This document shows positions 7,674 to 16,609 of a stretch of 64,000 bases of DNA, in pieces (position 1 is the stretch's first letter; each line of letters begins with the position of its first letter). Both the position numbers and the translations under genes were made by a program. The notes beneath the pieces are model-generated. The model saw nothing but the letters and a program-made list of their open reading frames with translations. It was not told the origin of the DNA and ran no database searches. Source of the stretch: Streptomyces griseocarneus. Lineage in GTDB: Bacteria; Actinomycetota; Actinomycetes; Streptomycetales; Streptomycetaceae. The stretch lies in assembly GCA_003674045.1 (NCBI GenBank), contig PENC01000011.1:1-64000 (forward strand), written 5' to 3'.

Positions 7674-8969
7674 TTGAAGACGCAAACCCACAGCGGCGAG
7701 GGCCACTTAGTCCACGACAGCGGCCCGGCGCCTGAGGAACCCGCCTGGCCCACGTGGCCCGTGCATACCGAGAAGACCGAGGAGCACCTGCTGGCCGCGC
7801 TGCGGTCCGGACGGTGGGCGGTCAGTGGCGCCTATACCGGCACCCCCTCGTACGAGCAGGCGTTCGCCGACGCGTTCGCCGCGTACACCGGAACCACCCA
7901 CGCCGTTCCCACGTGCAATGGCTCCGCGGCGCTGACGATCACCCTGGAGGCACTGGGTGTCGGCGCGGGGGACGAGGTGCTCGTACCCGGTCTGACCTGG
8001 GTGGCCTGTGCCTCGTCCGTGCTGCGTGTCGGCGCGGTGCCGGTCCTGGTCGACGTCGAGCCCGACACCCTGTGCATGTCCGTCGCGGCGGCCGAGGCGG
8101 CGATCACCGAGCGGACCCGGGCCGTCATGGTCGTCCACCTCTACGGCTCGGCGGCGGACCTCGACGGCTTCACCGAGCTCTGCCACAGGCGCGGCGTCGC
8201 GCTGTTGGAGGACTGCTCCCATGTCCACGGCGCCACCTGGCGCGGGCGCAGGCTCGGCGCGTTCGGTGACGCCGCCGCCTTCAGCCTCCAGCAGACCAAG
8301 CTGCTCACCTCGGGCGAGGGCGGGGTCGCCGTCACCTCCGACCCGGAGATCCACAACCGGCTCTACCGCAAACGCGTGGACGGCCGCAGGCGCCGCCAGG
8401 GCACCCCGCTCGGCGAGCTGGAGCTGGAGGAGCTGCCCGGTGTGCAGGGCTACAACTACTGCATGAGCGAGTTCAACGCGGCCGTCGCGCTGGACGGGCT
8501 CGGCCGTCTCGACGAGGAGAACGCCCGCAGACGCGTGGCGATGCGGCGGCTGGACGAACTCCTCGCCGACATCGACGGCGTGGCCCCGCCCGCCCGCCCG
8601 GCCGCGCTCACCGAGGACGCCGCCTACCAGTACTGCATCCGTCTGGACCCGGCCGTCTTCGGGCCCGGTGCCAAGCACGCGGTCGCGGCCGTCATGTCGC
8701 AGCACCTCGGCCTGAACGTCGAGCCCATCGATTCGGCGCTGAGCGACAACGTCCTCTACCAGCCGCTGGCCTCCGGCTGGTTCCGGCCCGCGCTCGACCC
8801 GCGGCGCGCCCGCGAGCTGGACCCGTCCCGGTTCTCGCTGCCCGTCGCCGAGGCCGCGGGCGAGAGCGCGGTCGTCCTGCCGCACCGCATGTTCCTCGCC
8901 CCGCCGGAGCGCATGGAGCTGATCGCGACGGCCGTCGAGAAGGCCAGGGCACAGCTCTCCCGGACCTGA
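7674..8969 (+). CDS. DegT/DnrJ/EryC1/StrS aminotransferase (StsC/NeoB-like)
   Basis: This PLP-dependent sugar or aminocyclitol aminotransferase has about 431 residues. The PLP lysine lies in FSLQQTKLLTSGEGG (about K209), with the cofactor region GSAALTITLEALGVGAGDEV and the acidic LLEDCSHVHGA. The N-terminal WPTWPVHTEKTEEHLLAALRSGRWAVSG and the VDGRRRR stretch resemble L-glutamine:scyllo-inosose and 2-deoxy-scyllo-inosose aminotransferases of aminoglycoside pathways. It would therefore put an amine on a keto-cyclitol or keto-sugar. TTG at 7674 is chosen because GGAGG lies eight bases before it; GTG at 7653 has no such site. It is the first gene of the rightward cluster. Exact substrate is inference. 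Confidence 0.85.
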   Translation: MKTQTHSGEGHLVHDSGPAPEEPAWPTWPVHTEKTEEHLLAALRSGRWAVSGAYTGTPSYEQAFADAFAAYTGTTHAVPTCNGSAALTITLEALGVGAGDEVLVPGLTWVACASSVLRVGAVPVLVDVEPDTLCMSVAAAEAAITERTRAVMVVHLYGSAADLDGFTELCHRRGVALLEDCSHVHGATWRGRRLGAFGDAAAFSLQQTKLLTSGEGGVAVTSDPEIHNRLYRKRVDGRRRRQGTPLGELELEELPGVQGYNYCMSEFNAAVALDGLGRLDEENARRRVAMRRLDELLADIDGVAPPARPAALTEDAAYQYCIRLDPAVFGPGAKHAVAAVMSQHLGLNVEPIDSALSDNVLYQPLASGWFRPALDPRRARELDPSRFSLPVAEAAGESAVVLPHRMFLAPPERMELIATAVEKARAQLSRT

Positions 8970-9022
8970 CCCCCGTCCTGAACTCCACCGTCGAAACCGT
9001 CGAAGGCGCCCTAACGAAGGCG

Positions 9023-10111
9023 ATGATGATGGACCTTCAGAAGGAGTACGGGCCCGCGCTCGGCACCCGGGACCTGCCGCACCGCCCGGAGCCGCCCCCG
9101 GCACCGGGCACGGCCCGCCCGGCCATGGTCACCGCGCGCTCACCGCTGCGGATCTCCCTGGCCGGGGGCGGCACGGACATCCCGAGCTATTCCTCCCGCC
9201 ACGGCGGCCTGGTCATCGGCTGTGCCATCGACCGCTACGTCGGTGTCACCGTCTTCCCCCGGGAGTTCTCCGGGCGACTGCGCGCTGCCGCGGACTCGTA
9301 CGAGCTGTGCGACACCGCCGCCGACCACCCCAACCGCATGACCCGGGCCTGCCTGCTGCGCGCCGGGCTGCACCGCGACCGGCAGGTCGCCGTCTTCAGC
9401 GACGTCCCGCCGGGCAGCGGGCTCGGCGGCTCCGCCGCCTTCGCCGTGTCCCTGCTGCACGCCGCCGCCCACCCGCGCGCCGCCTCGCCACGCGAGCTGG
9501 CGGAGACCGCCGCCCGCGTGGAGATCGAGGACCTTGGGCGCGCGGTCGGCAAACAGGACCACTATCTCGCCGCCTACGGCGGCATCCGGCTGCTGCGCTT
9601 CCACCGCTCCGGCCGGGTCGACCCTGAGCCCCTCGACCTCCCGCCCCGGGTGCGCGACCGCCTGGAGGAGCGCCTGATGCTCTTCCACACCGGCATCAGC
9701 CGGGACGCCGGTGACGTCCTGGCCGAGCAGAACCGGCGCACCCTCGAAGGCCACAGCGACTCCCTCACCCGGCTGCACGCGATCCGGCGCCTCGCCGACG
9801 ACATGGCCGACTGCCTGCGCGCCGGTGACGTCTCCGGTGTGGCCGGGCTCGTCGAGGAGCACTGGCGGCTCAAGTCCAAGCTCGGCTCCCGGGTGAGCAG
9901 CCCGGCGCTCCAGGCCCTGCACGACCGCGCCGTCGAGGCAGGCGCGGCGGGCGGCAAACTGCTCGGCTCGGGCGGTGGCGGCTTCCTGCTGCTGGTGTGC
10001 GAGCCGGGCCGGCAGGCCGAGGTGCGCGCGGCGATGGACGAGGCCGGGCTGCGCGCCCTGCCGTTCCGGTTCACCGACAGCGGCAGCGGGGCCGGGCATG
10101 TACCCCTCTGA
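9023..10111 (+). CDS. GHMP-family sugar kinase (heptose 7-phosphate kinase-like)
   Basis: The 362-residue protein has the three GHMP motifs: SPLRISLAGGGTDIPSY near residue 38, the phosphate loop PPGSGLGGSAAF near residue 128, and LLGSGGGGFLLLV near the C-terminus. GGGTD followed by DLGRAVGKQDHYLAAYGG is typical of D-glycero-D-manno-heptose-7-phosphate kinase (HddA/HldE-type), which makes heptose 1,7-bisphosphate. The isomerase and HAD phosphatase of the same route are encoded at 14882 and 18733, which supports the assignment. The first 34 residues are an extra proline-rich leader; a start further in cannot be excluded. It lies 53 bases after the aminotransferase. Confidence 0.85.
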   Translation: MMMDLQKEYGPALGTRDLPHRPEPPPAPGTARPAMVTARSPLRISLAGGGTDIPSYSSRHGGLVIGCAIDRYVGVTVFPREFSGRLRAAADSYELCDTAADHPNRMTRACLLRAGLHRDRQVAVFSDVPPGSGLGGSAAFAVSLLHAAAHPRAASPRELAETAARVEIEDLGRAVGKQDHYLAAYGGIRLLRFHRSGRVDPEPLDLPPRVRDRLEERLMLFHTGISRDAGDVLAEQNRRTLEGHSDSLTRLHAIRRLADDMADCLRAGDVSGVAGLVEEHWRLKSKLGSRVSSPALQALHDRAVEAGAAGGKLLGSGGGGFLLLVCEPGRQAEVRAAMDEAGLRALPFRFTDSGSGAGHVPL

Positions 10112-10148
10112 ATGGCAGTCAGTAACTGATGTGCAGTCAACTGAGGCC

Positions 10149-10958
10149 ATGAAGGGCGGCCCTCCCGTGCTGGTCACCGTCGTCACCATCACCCGCACCC
10201 GGCCCGAACTGCTGGCCCGCGCCCTGCGCAGCGTCCAGGGGCAGAAGATCCACGCCCCGTTCGAGCACATCGTCGTGCTGGACGACTGCGACGCCTCCTA
10301 CCGTTCCCTGCGGGAGTGCGGCCCCCTGCCTGCCAATGTCCGCTGGCTCCTCGTGAGCCGCGGCCCCGGCGATGTATCGGGCCCCGGACGCTCGTCACGG
10401 CTGCGCAACATGGCCGTACGGATCAGCGAGGCCCCCTGGATCGCCTTCCTCGACGACGACAACACCTGGGAGCCCGACCACCTCGACAGCCTCCTGGAGT
10501 GCGCCGCCCGCACCGGCCACCGCGCCGTCCACTCCCACCTGCGCATGCTGAACCGGGACGGCACCCCCTACCTGGAACAGCGCGACCCCTGGGCCCGCGA
10601 CCCGGAGGAAGGACGCGCCGAATACGCGCGGATGCGCGCCAAGGGCGTCGTACGGCCCGGCACCTGTGTCCGCCGCGACCGGCTGGACCCGCTGGACGTG
10701 CCCGAGCCGGTGGTCTCCGTGGACACGGGGGAGTGGCTGCTCGCCCGCGAGCTGCTGCTGGAGGTCCCCTTCACCGACGACTTCGACGTCGACGACGAGG
10801 CACGGCTCATCGGCGAGGACGACAAGCTCGCCATGAGCCTGCGCGAGCGCCGCGAACCCGTCTCGTGCACCGGGAGACCCACGCTCCACTACCACCTCGG
10901 CGGTTACTCCAACGACTTCACCCGTCCCTTCGACGCGACGTTCTCCTGGCAGGACTGA
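10149..10958 (+). CDS. glycosyltransferase family 2
   Basis: This 269-residue GT-A glycosyltransferase begins VTVVTITRTRPELLARALRSVQGQ, the usual nucleotide-sugar half-fold. The acidic metal site is AFLDDDNTWEPDH (D102-D104). A C-terminal GEDDKLAMSLRERR probably carries the catalytic base region. It would transfer a sugar from a nucleotide donor onto the aminocyclitol or sugar acceptor made by this cluster. ATG at 10149 is the most natural start before MKGGPPVLVTVVTITRTR; GTG at 10131 is an alternative. It starts 37 bases after the kinase stop. Confidence 0.85.
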   Translation: MKGGPPVLVTVVTITRTRPELLARALRSVQGQKIHAPFEHIVVLDDCDASYRSLRECGPLPANVRWLLVSRGPGDVSGPGRSSRLRNMAVRISEAPWIAFLDDDNTWEPDHLDSLLECAARTGHRAVHSHLRMLNRDGTPYLEQRDPWARDPEEGRAEYARMRAKGVVRPGTCVRRDRLDPLDVPEPVVSVDTGEWLLARELLLEVPFTDDFDVDDEARLIGEDDKLAMSLRERREPVSCTGRPTLHYHLGGYSNDFTRPFDATFSWQD

Positions 10959-11025
10959 CAGCCGGGAACGGTGCGCACCGAGCGGGACAGAGGCGGAACC
11001 CGATGACCCCAACCATGGTGACCCG

Positions 11026-11952
11026 ATGACCTATCGCATGGTGAACGGCAAGGTCGAAACACCCGAAGGCTGCGAGATCAACGTCGCCTACCACTGCAAC
11101 CTCGGCTGTGCCTCCTGCAGCCACCTCTCACCGGCCTTCACACGCTCCCTGGCCGACCCGGAGACCATCGCCCGCGACCTGGACCTGCTGGCGCGCTCCT
11201 TCCGCGCACGGTTCGTCAAGGTGCTCGGCGGCGAACCGCTGCTGCACCCACGGCTCGTGGAGATCCTGCACGCCGTCCGGGCCTCGGGCGTCGCGCCCCG
11301 CATCCTCGTCTGCACCAACGGGGTCCTGCTGCCCCGCGCGGGCGAGGACTTCTGGGCGGCCGTGGACGAGGTGGAGATCTCCGTCTACCCCGGCCGGGAG
11401 CTCACCGGGGAGCAGCGCGAGCGCGTCGAGGCCCGGGCGGCCGAGCACGGCGTCACCCTGACCGTCGCCCACTACTCCCACTTCCGCTACTCCTACTCCG
11501 AGCACGGCACCGACGACGACCACCTGGTCCGACGCATCTGGACGACGTGCCAGATCGCCCACGTCTGGCGCTGCCACACCGTCTACGAGGGCCACTTCTT
11601 CACCTGCCCGCAGTCGGTGTTCATCCCCCAGGTCCTCGCCGGCCGCGACGACATCTGGGCGGACGCCCTGCCCCTCGCCGACGACCCCGGATTCGCCCGG
11701 CGGCTCCTGGACCACCTCCGGCGCCCCGAGCCCCTGCGGGCCTGCCGCAACTGCATGGGCAGCGTCGGCAGGCTCATGCCCCACCAGCAGCGCACCCGCC
11801 GCGACTTCCGCATCCCCCAGCAGCACACCACGGAGGAGCTCGCCGACCGGCGCTTCCTCACCCTGCTGGAGGCCACGCCGGACGCGGACGACGGCTGCGC
11901 GGCGGCCCCCGCCACCCTGCTCCCTTCCCCCAGCCTTCGGAAGAGGTCCTGA
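11026..11952 (+). CDS. radical SAM enzyme with auxiliary-cluster cysteines (HygY-type epimerase candidate)
   Basis: The 308-residue protein carries the radical SAM cluster motif CNLGCASC (C24, C28, C31), followed by VKVLGGEPLLHP, the GGE S-adenosylmethionine-contacting motif. Further cysteines at about 175, 183, 194, 240 and 243 (CRNC) suggest a twitch-type auxiliary cluster. In hygromycin B biosynthesis the twitch enzyme HygY epimerises C2' of galacamine to talamine; in butirosin BtrN is a twitch dehydrogenase. Given the hygromycin-like neighbours, an epimerase or dehydrogenase acting on a sugar or aminocyclitol carbon is the best guess. The stop overlaps the next start by one base (TGATG). 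Confidence 0.8.
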   Translation: MTYRMVNGKVETPEGCEINVAYHCNLGCASCSHLSPAFTRSLADPETIARDLDLLARSFRARFVKVLGGEPLLHPRLVEILHAVRASGVAPRILVCTNGVLLPRAGEDFWAAVDEVEISVYPGRELTGEQRERVEARAAEHGVTLTVAHYSHFRYSYSEHGTDDDHLVRRIWTTCQIAHVWRCHTVYEGHFFTCPQSVFIPQVLAGRDDIWADALPLADDPGFARRLLDHLRRPEPLRACRNCMGSVGRLMPHQQRTRRDFRIPQQHTTEELADRRFLTLLEATPDADDGCAAAPATLLPSPSLRKRS

Positions 11953-12884
11953 TGCGTTGCCTGGTGACAGGAGGTTCCGGCTTCATCGGCCGGCACGTGG
12001 CCCGCAAGTTCCACGAGGAGGGCCACGACGTCCACGTCGTCGACACCCACTGGACACCCGACGACCCCCACCCCGGCACGGCCCTGTCTGTCACGGCCAA
12101 GGAGGAACTGGCGGCGCTGTTCGCCGCCTGGCGGCCCGACGCCGTCATGCACCTGGCCGGGGTCGCCGACGCCCGGGCCGTCCTCGCCGACCCCGTGACC
12201 GCCATGGACGTCAACGTGACCGGCACGGCCGCCGTCCTGGAGGCCGCCGCCGGGGCCGGTGTCTCCCGCGTCGTCATCGCGGGCAGCTGCTGGGTCTACA
12301 ACGCCATGCGCGTCGAGGCCATCGACGAGGACGAGCCCTTCCTGCCCACCGGCGCGGGCCACTTCTACACCACCTCGATGATCACCAAGGAGCTGCTGGC
12401 CCGCGACTACGCCCGGCTGCGCGGTCTGGACTGCACCGTGCTGCGCTACAGCCCCGTCTACGGGCCCGGCATGTGGCCCGGCCTCGTCGTCTCCGCGTTC
12501 CTGCGGCTGGCCGCCGAGGGCAAGCCGCTCACCGTCTTCGGCGACGGCACCGAACGCCGCGCCTTCCTCCATGTGCACGACCTCGCCGACGCCTTCCACC
12601 GCGCCACCGCCCCCGTCGCCGCGAACCAGGTCTACAACCTGGAGGGCCCGGAGATCCTCAGCACCCGGGAACTCGCCGAACGCATCTCCGCGCTCTTCGG
12701 CGGCGTGCCCATCGTCCACCGCGAGGAACCCACCCGCCGCGGCGAACTCGTCTACTCCCAGCGCTTCGTCTCCACCGCCAAGGCGCGGGCGCAGCTCGGC
12801 TGGAAACCCGTGATCACCATCGACGAGGGGCTGCGCATGGAGCTCGCCGCCCGCGGCACCGGGGCGGGGGCGAACAGCCGGTGA
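11952..12884 (+). CDS. NAD-dependent epimerase/dehydratase family protein with altered YxxxK motif
   Basis: The 310-residue extended-SDR protein starts with TGGSGFIGRHVARKF (GxxGxxG nucleotide site) and keeps the DAVMHLAG, DVNVTGTAAVLEAA and YNLEGPE segments. The catalytic tetrad is altered: where relatives have YxxxK, this protein has Y139-TTS-M143, so lysine is replaced by methionine. The fold fits sugar 4- or 6-epimerases and dehydratases, including heptose 6-epimerases. Here it could oxidise or epimerise the heptose before transamination. It overlaps the radical SAM gene by one base and the next aminotransferase by four (GTGA). Confidence 0.8.
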   Translation: MRCLVTGGSGFIGRHVARKFHEEGHDVHVVDTHWTPDDPHPGTALSVTAKEELAALFAAWRPDAVMHLAGVADARAVLADPVTAMDVNVTGTAAVLEAAAGAGVSRVVIAGSCWVYNAMRVEAIDEDEPFLPTGAGHFYTTSMITKELLARDYARLRGLDCTVLRYSPVYGPGMWPGLVVSAFLRLAAEGKPLTVFGDGTERRAFLHVHDLADAFHRATAPVAANQVYNLEGPEILSTRELAERISALFGGVPIVHREEPTRRGELVYSQRFVSTAKARAQLGWKPVITIDEGLRMELAARGTGAGANSR

Positions 12885-14020
12885 CGGCCCCGAAGGTGGT
12901 GCCGGTGCGCCCGGACTTCTCGGACACCGACATCGACACGATCCTCGCCGCCGTCCGCACCTCCCTGGAGACCGGACAGCTCGCCCAGGGCGCCCAGGTG
13001 GCCGCGTTCGAGGAGGAGATGGCCGGCTTCGCCGGGGTCCGGCACGCCGTCGCCGTCGCCTCCGGCACCGCCGCCCTGGTCTGCGCCCTGCGCGCCACGG
13101 CCGGGGAGCAGGGCGAGGGCGAGGTGCTCGTCCCCGCCAACGCCTTCTACTCCTCCGCCGCCGCACCGCTCCTCGCGGGCCTGCGCGTACGGCTCGTCGA
13201 CGTCGAGGCCGACACCCTCGCGCCCAGCCCCCGCACCCTCGACGCGGCCGTCACCGGTGCGACGGCGGGCGTCCTCCTCGTCCACATGGGCGGCATCATC
13301 CCGCCCGACATCACCGCGATCGCCGACTGGTGCGCCCGGCGCGGCCTGTGGCTGCTGGAGGACTGCGCGCACGCCCACGGCAGCCGCCTCGGCGGACGCC
13401 ACGCCGGGACCTTCGGCGCGGCGGGCGCCTTCTCCTTCTTCGCCACCAAGGTCATCACCTCCGCCGAGGGCGGCATGGTCGTCACCGACGACGGTGAACT
13501 CGCCGCGCGCGTCCGCCTCTACCGCAACCTCGGCAAACCCGAGGAGTGGCGCAGCCACCACACCGTCCTCGGCGAGAACGCCCGCATGAGCGAGCTGCAC
13601 GCGGCCGTCGGCCGCGCCCAGCTGCGCCGCCTCGACGAGTTCCTCAAGACCCGCGACCGGCTCGCCCACCGCTACACCACCGGCCTGCGCAACCTCCCGT
13701 ACGTCCGGCCCGTGCTGCCGCAGCACACCCCCGCCAGCTGGTACAAGTACGTCGTCGCCCTCGACCCCGCCGTGGACCGGGCGGCCCTGCGCGCCCGGAT
13801 GAAGGAGGCCGGGGTGCAGCTCGGCGGCGAGATCTACGAGATGCCGCTGGGCGCGCAGCCCGTCTTCGACGGCCGGATCCCCGCCGGGCGCTTCCCCGTC
13901 GCCGAGGCCCTCTGCGCCCACCACATCTGTCTGCCCCTGCACACCCGCATGGGCGAGGACGACGCCGACACCGTCCTCGCCGCGCTGCGGGCCGCCCTGG
14001 AAACGGCCGTGGAGAGGTGA
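12881..14020 (+). CDS. DegT/DnrJ/EryC1/StrS aminotransferase, second copy
   Basis: The 379-residue PLP enzyme shows GTAALVCALRATAG for the cofactor phosphate, LLEDCAHAHGSRLGG, and the PLP lysine in FSFFATKVITSAEGG (about K190). It is clearly different from the cluster's first aminotransferase. By context it may place the amino group on the heptose, as required for a destomic-acid-like unit; this is inference. The GTG start at 12881 overlaps the epimerase stop (GTGA), and the next gene begins 8 bases downstream. Confidence 0.85.
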   Translation: MTAPKVVPVRPDFSDTDIDTILAAVRTSLETGQLAQGAQVAAFEEEMAGFAGVRHAVAVASGTAALVCALRATAGEQGEGEVLVPANAFYSSAAAPLLAGLRVRLVDVEADTLAPSPRTLDAAVTGATAGVLLVHMGGIIPPDITAIADWCARRGLWLLEDCAHAHGSRLGGRHAGTFGAAGAFSFFATKVITSAEGGMVVTDDGELAARVRLYRNLGKPEEWRSHHTVLGENARMSELHAAVGRAQLRRLDEFLKTRDRLAHRYTTGLRNLPYVRPVLPQHTPASWYKYVVALDPAVDRAALRARMKEAGVQLGGEIYEMPLGAQPVFDGRIPAGRFPVAEALCAHHICLPLHTRMGEDDADTVLAALRAALETAVER

Positions 14021-14027
14021 CCGCCCC

Positions 14028-14828
14028 ATGCCCGCACTGTCCCCCGAGCAGCTCTACCTCTTCGACACCACCGGCTTCCTGCTGATCCCCGGCGCCTTCG
14101 GCACCGACGAGGTGGCCGCGATGCGCGCCGAGCTCGACCGGATCACCCCGGCCGACTCCGGCTTCGCCAACACCGCGCGCTTCACGGACCTCCCCGCCGC
14201 GAGCGGGCTCTTCGCCAGGACCGCCCTCGACGCGAGACTCCTCGGCCCCGTCCGCGACGTCGTCAACCAGCCACTGCGCCTGCTGGAGGGCTACGGCCTG
14301 CGCCGCGGCCCCGACAGCGTGCTCTACCTGCACGGCGGCAACGCCGAACTGCTCGACCTCGACGGCGGGACCGTGGGCCGCGACATGTCGATCACCCACA
14401 CCTACCACGACGGCAAGCTCTACTGCCCGTACGTCAAGACCCTCGTCTACCTCAGCGACATCACCTCCCGCGAGGACGGCTCCTTCTGCTACATCCAGGG
14501 CTCGCACAAGGCCAACTTCCCGCTGCTGCGCCCGCGCGCCGAGCGCGGCGCCCGCGCCTCGCTGATCGACGAGGGCTTCCCCACCCTGTCCGACCTCTAC
14601 GTGCGCGCCGGTGACCTGCTGCTGCTCAACGAGGCGCTGATGCACGGCACCCGCCGCAAACGCACCCCCGGCGACCGGCTGCTGGTGGCCTACGGCTACG
14701 GCCCGACCTTCCTCACCGACTGGCGCGAGCTCGACGGCGAGACCGGCGACCTGCGCGGCGCCGGCTACGTCGACCACGACGTGGAGGAGGACTTCGTGCA
14801 CGACGCGGAGGAGGGCCTCGTCCCCTGA
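14028..14828 (+). CDS. phytanoyl-CoA dioxygenase (PhyH) family oxygenase, HygX-like candidate
   Basis: This 266-residue Fe(II)/2-oxoglutarate oxygenase has the N-terminal FDTTGFLLIPGAFGTDEVAAMR typical of PhyH. The metal site appears as THTYHDGK (His-x-Asp type) and the distal LMHGTRRKRTPGDRLL, with His and the 2-oxoglutarate-binding Arg. The orthosomycin and hygromycin B ortho-ester-forming oxygenases (EvdO, AviO1, HygX) belong to this superfamily. In a cluster that also has a hygromycin-type kinase and radical SAM enzyme, an ortho-ester-forming role is a reasonable inference. Hydroxylation is the alternative. The gene follows the aminotransferase closely, with GAGGTGA before the ATG. Confidence 0.8.
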   Translation: MPALSPEQLYLFDTTGFLLIPGAFGTDEVAAMRAELDRITPADSGFANTARFTDLPAASGLFARTALDARLLGPVRDVVNQPLRLLEGYGLRRGPDSVLYLHGGNAELLDLDGGTVGRDMSITHTYHDGKLYCPYVKTLVYLSDITSREDGSFCYIQGSHKANFPLLRPRAERGARASLIDEGFPTLSDLYVRAGDLLLLNEALMHGTRRKRTPGDRLLVAYGYGPTFLTDWRELDGETGDLRGAGYVDHDVEEDFVHDAEEGLVP

Positions 14829-14881
14829 CCGGTCCGGACGCCGCGGCCGTACGCATCCCCGACACGACGGCAGGTATGCAG

Positions 14882-15514
14882 ATGACCCAGAACTTCCTCG
14901 CGACGGACACTTCCACCTGCCCTTCCGGCGACGACCGGCCGCAGGACCGGTGGAGCGAGTACCTGGCCACCGCGGGCCCCCTGCTGGACGCCATGGGCGA
15001 CCAGGTGCGGGGGCTCGTCGCCGAGCTCGACGAGGTCCGGCGCGGCGGCGCCACCGTCTTCCTCGCGGGCAACGGAGGCAGCGCCTCCGCGGCCTCCCAC
15101 CTCACGCAGGACCTCCTCAAGGGCACGTACGCCGAGGGCGCGCCCCCGCTGCGTGCCCTGTCCCTGGCCGACAACCTGTCCATGCTGACCGCGTACGCCA
15201 ACGACTGCGGCTACGACCGGGTCTTCGCCGAGCCCCTGCGGCTGCTGGCCCGCCCCGGCGACCGGCTGCTCGTCATCAGCTGCTCCGGCAGCAGCCCCAA
15301 CGTGGTGGCCGCCGCCCGCTGGGCGCGGGAGGCCGGACTACGGGTGCTGGCGGTCACCGCGGGCACCGGCGGCACCCTGCGCGAGCTCGCCGACCTGGAG
15401 GTCAACACCCCCACGAAGGACGTGGGCATGGCCGAGGCGATGCACAGCATGATCTTCCACTTCGTCACCCAGTCCCTGCGCGACAGCGCCGCCGACCACC
15501 CCGCATACCGATGA
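14882..15514 (+). CDS. SIS-domain phosphoheptose isomerase (GmhA-like)
   Basis: The 210-residue protein has the SIS sugar-phosphate fold: FLAGNGGSASAASHLTQDLLKG, the acidic ADNLSMLTAYANDCGY, ISCSGSSPNVV and the C-terminal EAMHSMIFHFV with the catalytic His. This is the GmhA pattern; GmhA converts sedoheptulose 7-phosphate to D-glycero-D-manno-heptose 7-phosphate. It would feed the GHMP kinase at 9023. ATG at 14882 is preferred to 14876 because AGG at 14872-14874 is at proper distance only from the second ATG. Gram-positive organisms lack lipopolysaccharide, so heptose here points to a secondary metabolite. Confidence 0.88.
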   Translation: MTQNFLATDTSTCPSGDDRPQDRWSEYLATAGPLLDAMGDQVRGLVAELDEVRRGGATVFLAGNGGSASAASHLTQDLLKGTYAEGAPPLRALSLADNLSMLTAYANDCGYDRVFAEPLRLLARPGDRLLVISCSGSSPNVVAAARWAREAGLRVLAVTAGTGGTLRELADLEVNTPTKDVGMAEAMHSMIFHFVTQSLRDSAADHPAYR

Positions 15515-15554
15515 CCCGCAGCACCCGCAGCGACTACCGGAGAGGGCCCCGTAG

Positions 15555-16571
15555 ATGAAGGCAGCCGTGCTGAACGGACCACGCGACCTGACCGTGGAGA
15601 CCGTGCCCGACCCGCGCCCGCCCGAGGGCTGGGCCCTGGTCCGCGTGTCCCACAACGCGATCTGCGGCAGTGACGTCTCCCTGTTCAACAACGCCTGGCA
15701 CGGCTCCGCCTTCCCGGCCGTCCCCGGCCACGAGTGGAGCGGTGTCGTCGTCGAGAGCCGCAGCCCGCTGGTCGCGCCCGGCGCCCACGTGGTCGGCGAC
15801 ATCGCCATGACCTGCGGGCACTGCCGCTGGTGCCGCGCGAACCAGCGCGTGATGTGTCCGGAGCTGAAGGAGTTCGGCTTCACCGACCCCGGCGCCTGCG
15901 CCGAATACATCGCCGTACCCGGCGAGAACCTTGTGCAGCTGCCCGAGGACCTCGACCTGCTGACGGCCACTCAGGCCGAGCCGCTGTCCGTCGCCCTGCA
16001 CGCGCTGCGCCGGGTACGGCTGGAGCCGGGGGAGCGGGTCGCGGTCGTCGGCTGCGGCGGCATCGGCCTCAATGTGCTCCAGGCGGCCCGCGCGGCGGGC
16101 GCCCGCGTCGTCCTGGCCGTCGACCCGCGCGAGAACCGCGCCGCGGCGGCGGCCCGCCTCGGCGCCGACACGGCCCTCTCCACGGACGGGCAGGTCGACG
16201 AGTGGATCGCCGCCACGGGCCCGGCGGGCCTGCCCGACGTCGTCGTCGACGCCTGCGGGGAACCCGAGGCCCTGCGGCGCGCCTGCGAACTCGTCGCCCC
16301 CGGCGGCCGCGTGGGCATCATCGGCTACCGCGTCGGCAAACAGGTCGAGCTCCTGTCGGCCGGGTGGACGCTCAAGCTGATGGAGACCGTCGGCGTCATG
16401 GGCCCCGGCCACTTCATGCCCCGCGCCGTCGACCTGCTGGCCCGCGGCGCCGTCCGCACCGAGCACGTCATCACCGACGTGCTGCCGCTGGCGGAGGCGG
16501 GCAAGGCGTTCCTGCTGGCCGAGCAGAAGGACGGCGACGCGATCAGGGTGGCCGTCCGTGCCCAAGGGTGA
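15555..16571 (+). CDS. zinc-dependent alcohol dehydrogenase (MDR family)
   Basis: The 338-residue medium-chain dehydrogenase has the catalytic zinc ligands C37 (ICGSD) and the GHEWSG histidine, the structural zinc cysteines C87, C90, C93 and C101, and the NAD(P) loop VVGCGGIGLNVLQAARAAGA. Relatives in aminoglycoside clusters (NeoA/BtrE type) oxidise a hydroxyl of an aminocyclitol ahead of the second transamination. Inositol- or sugar-alcohol oxidation is equally possible. GGAGAGGG precedes the ATG. The next gene overlaps its stop if its upstream GTG is used. Confidence 0.88.
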   Translation: MKAAVLNGPRDLTVETVPDPRPPEGWALVRVSHNAICGSDVSLFNNAWHGSAFPAVPGHEWSGVVVESRSPLVAPGAHVVGDIAMTCGHCRWCRANQRVMCPELKEFGFTDPGACAEYIAVPGENLVQLPEDLDLLTATQAEPLSVALHALRRVRLEPGERVAVVGCGGIGLNVLQAARAAGARVVLAVDPRENRAAAAARLGADTALSTDGQVDEWIAATGPAGLPDVVVDACGEPEALRRACELVAPGGRVGIIGYRVGKQVELLSAGWTLKLMETVGVMGPGHFMPRAVDLLARGAVRTEHVITDVLPLAEAGKAFLLAEQKDGDAIRVAVRAQG

Positions 16572-16609
16572 TCCGCGGAACGGCCGCGCGTCACGAAAAG
16601 GCGGCGCGG

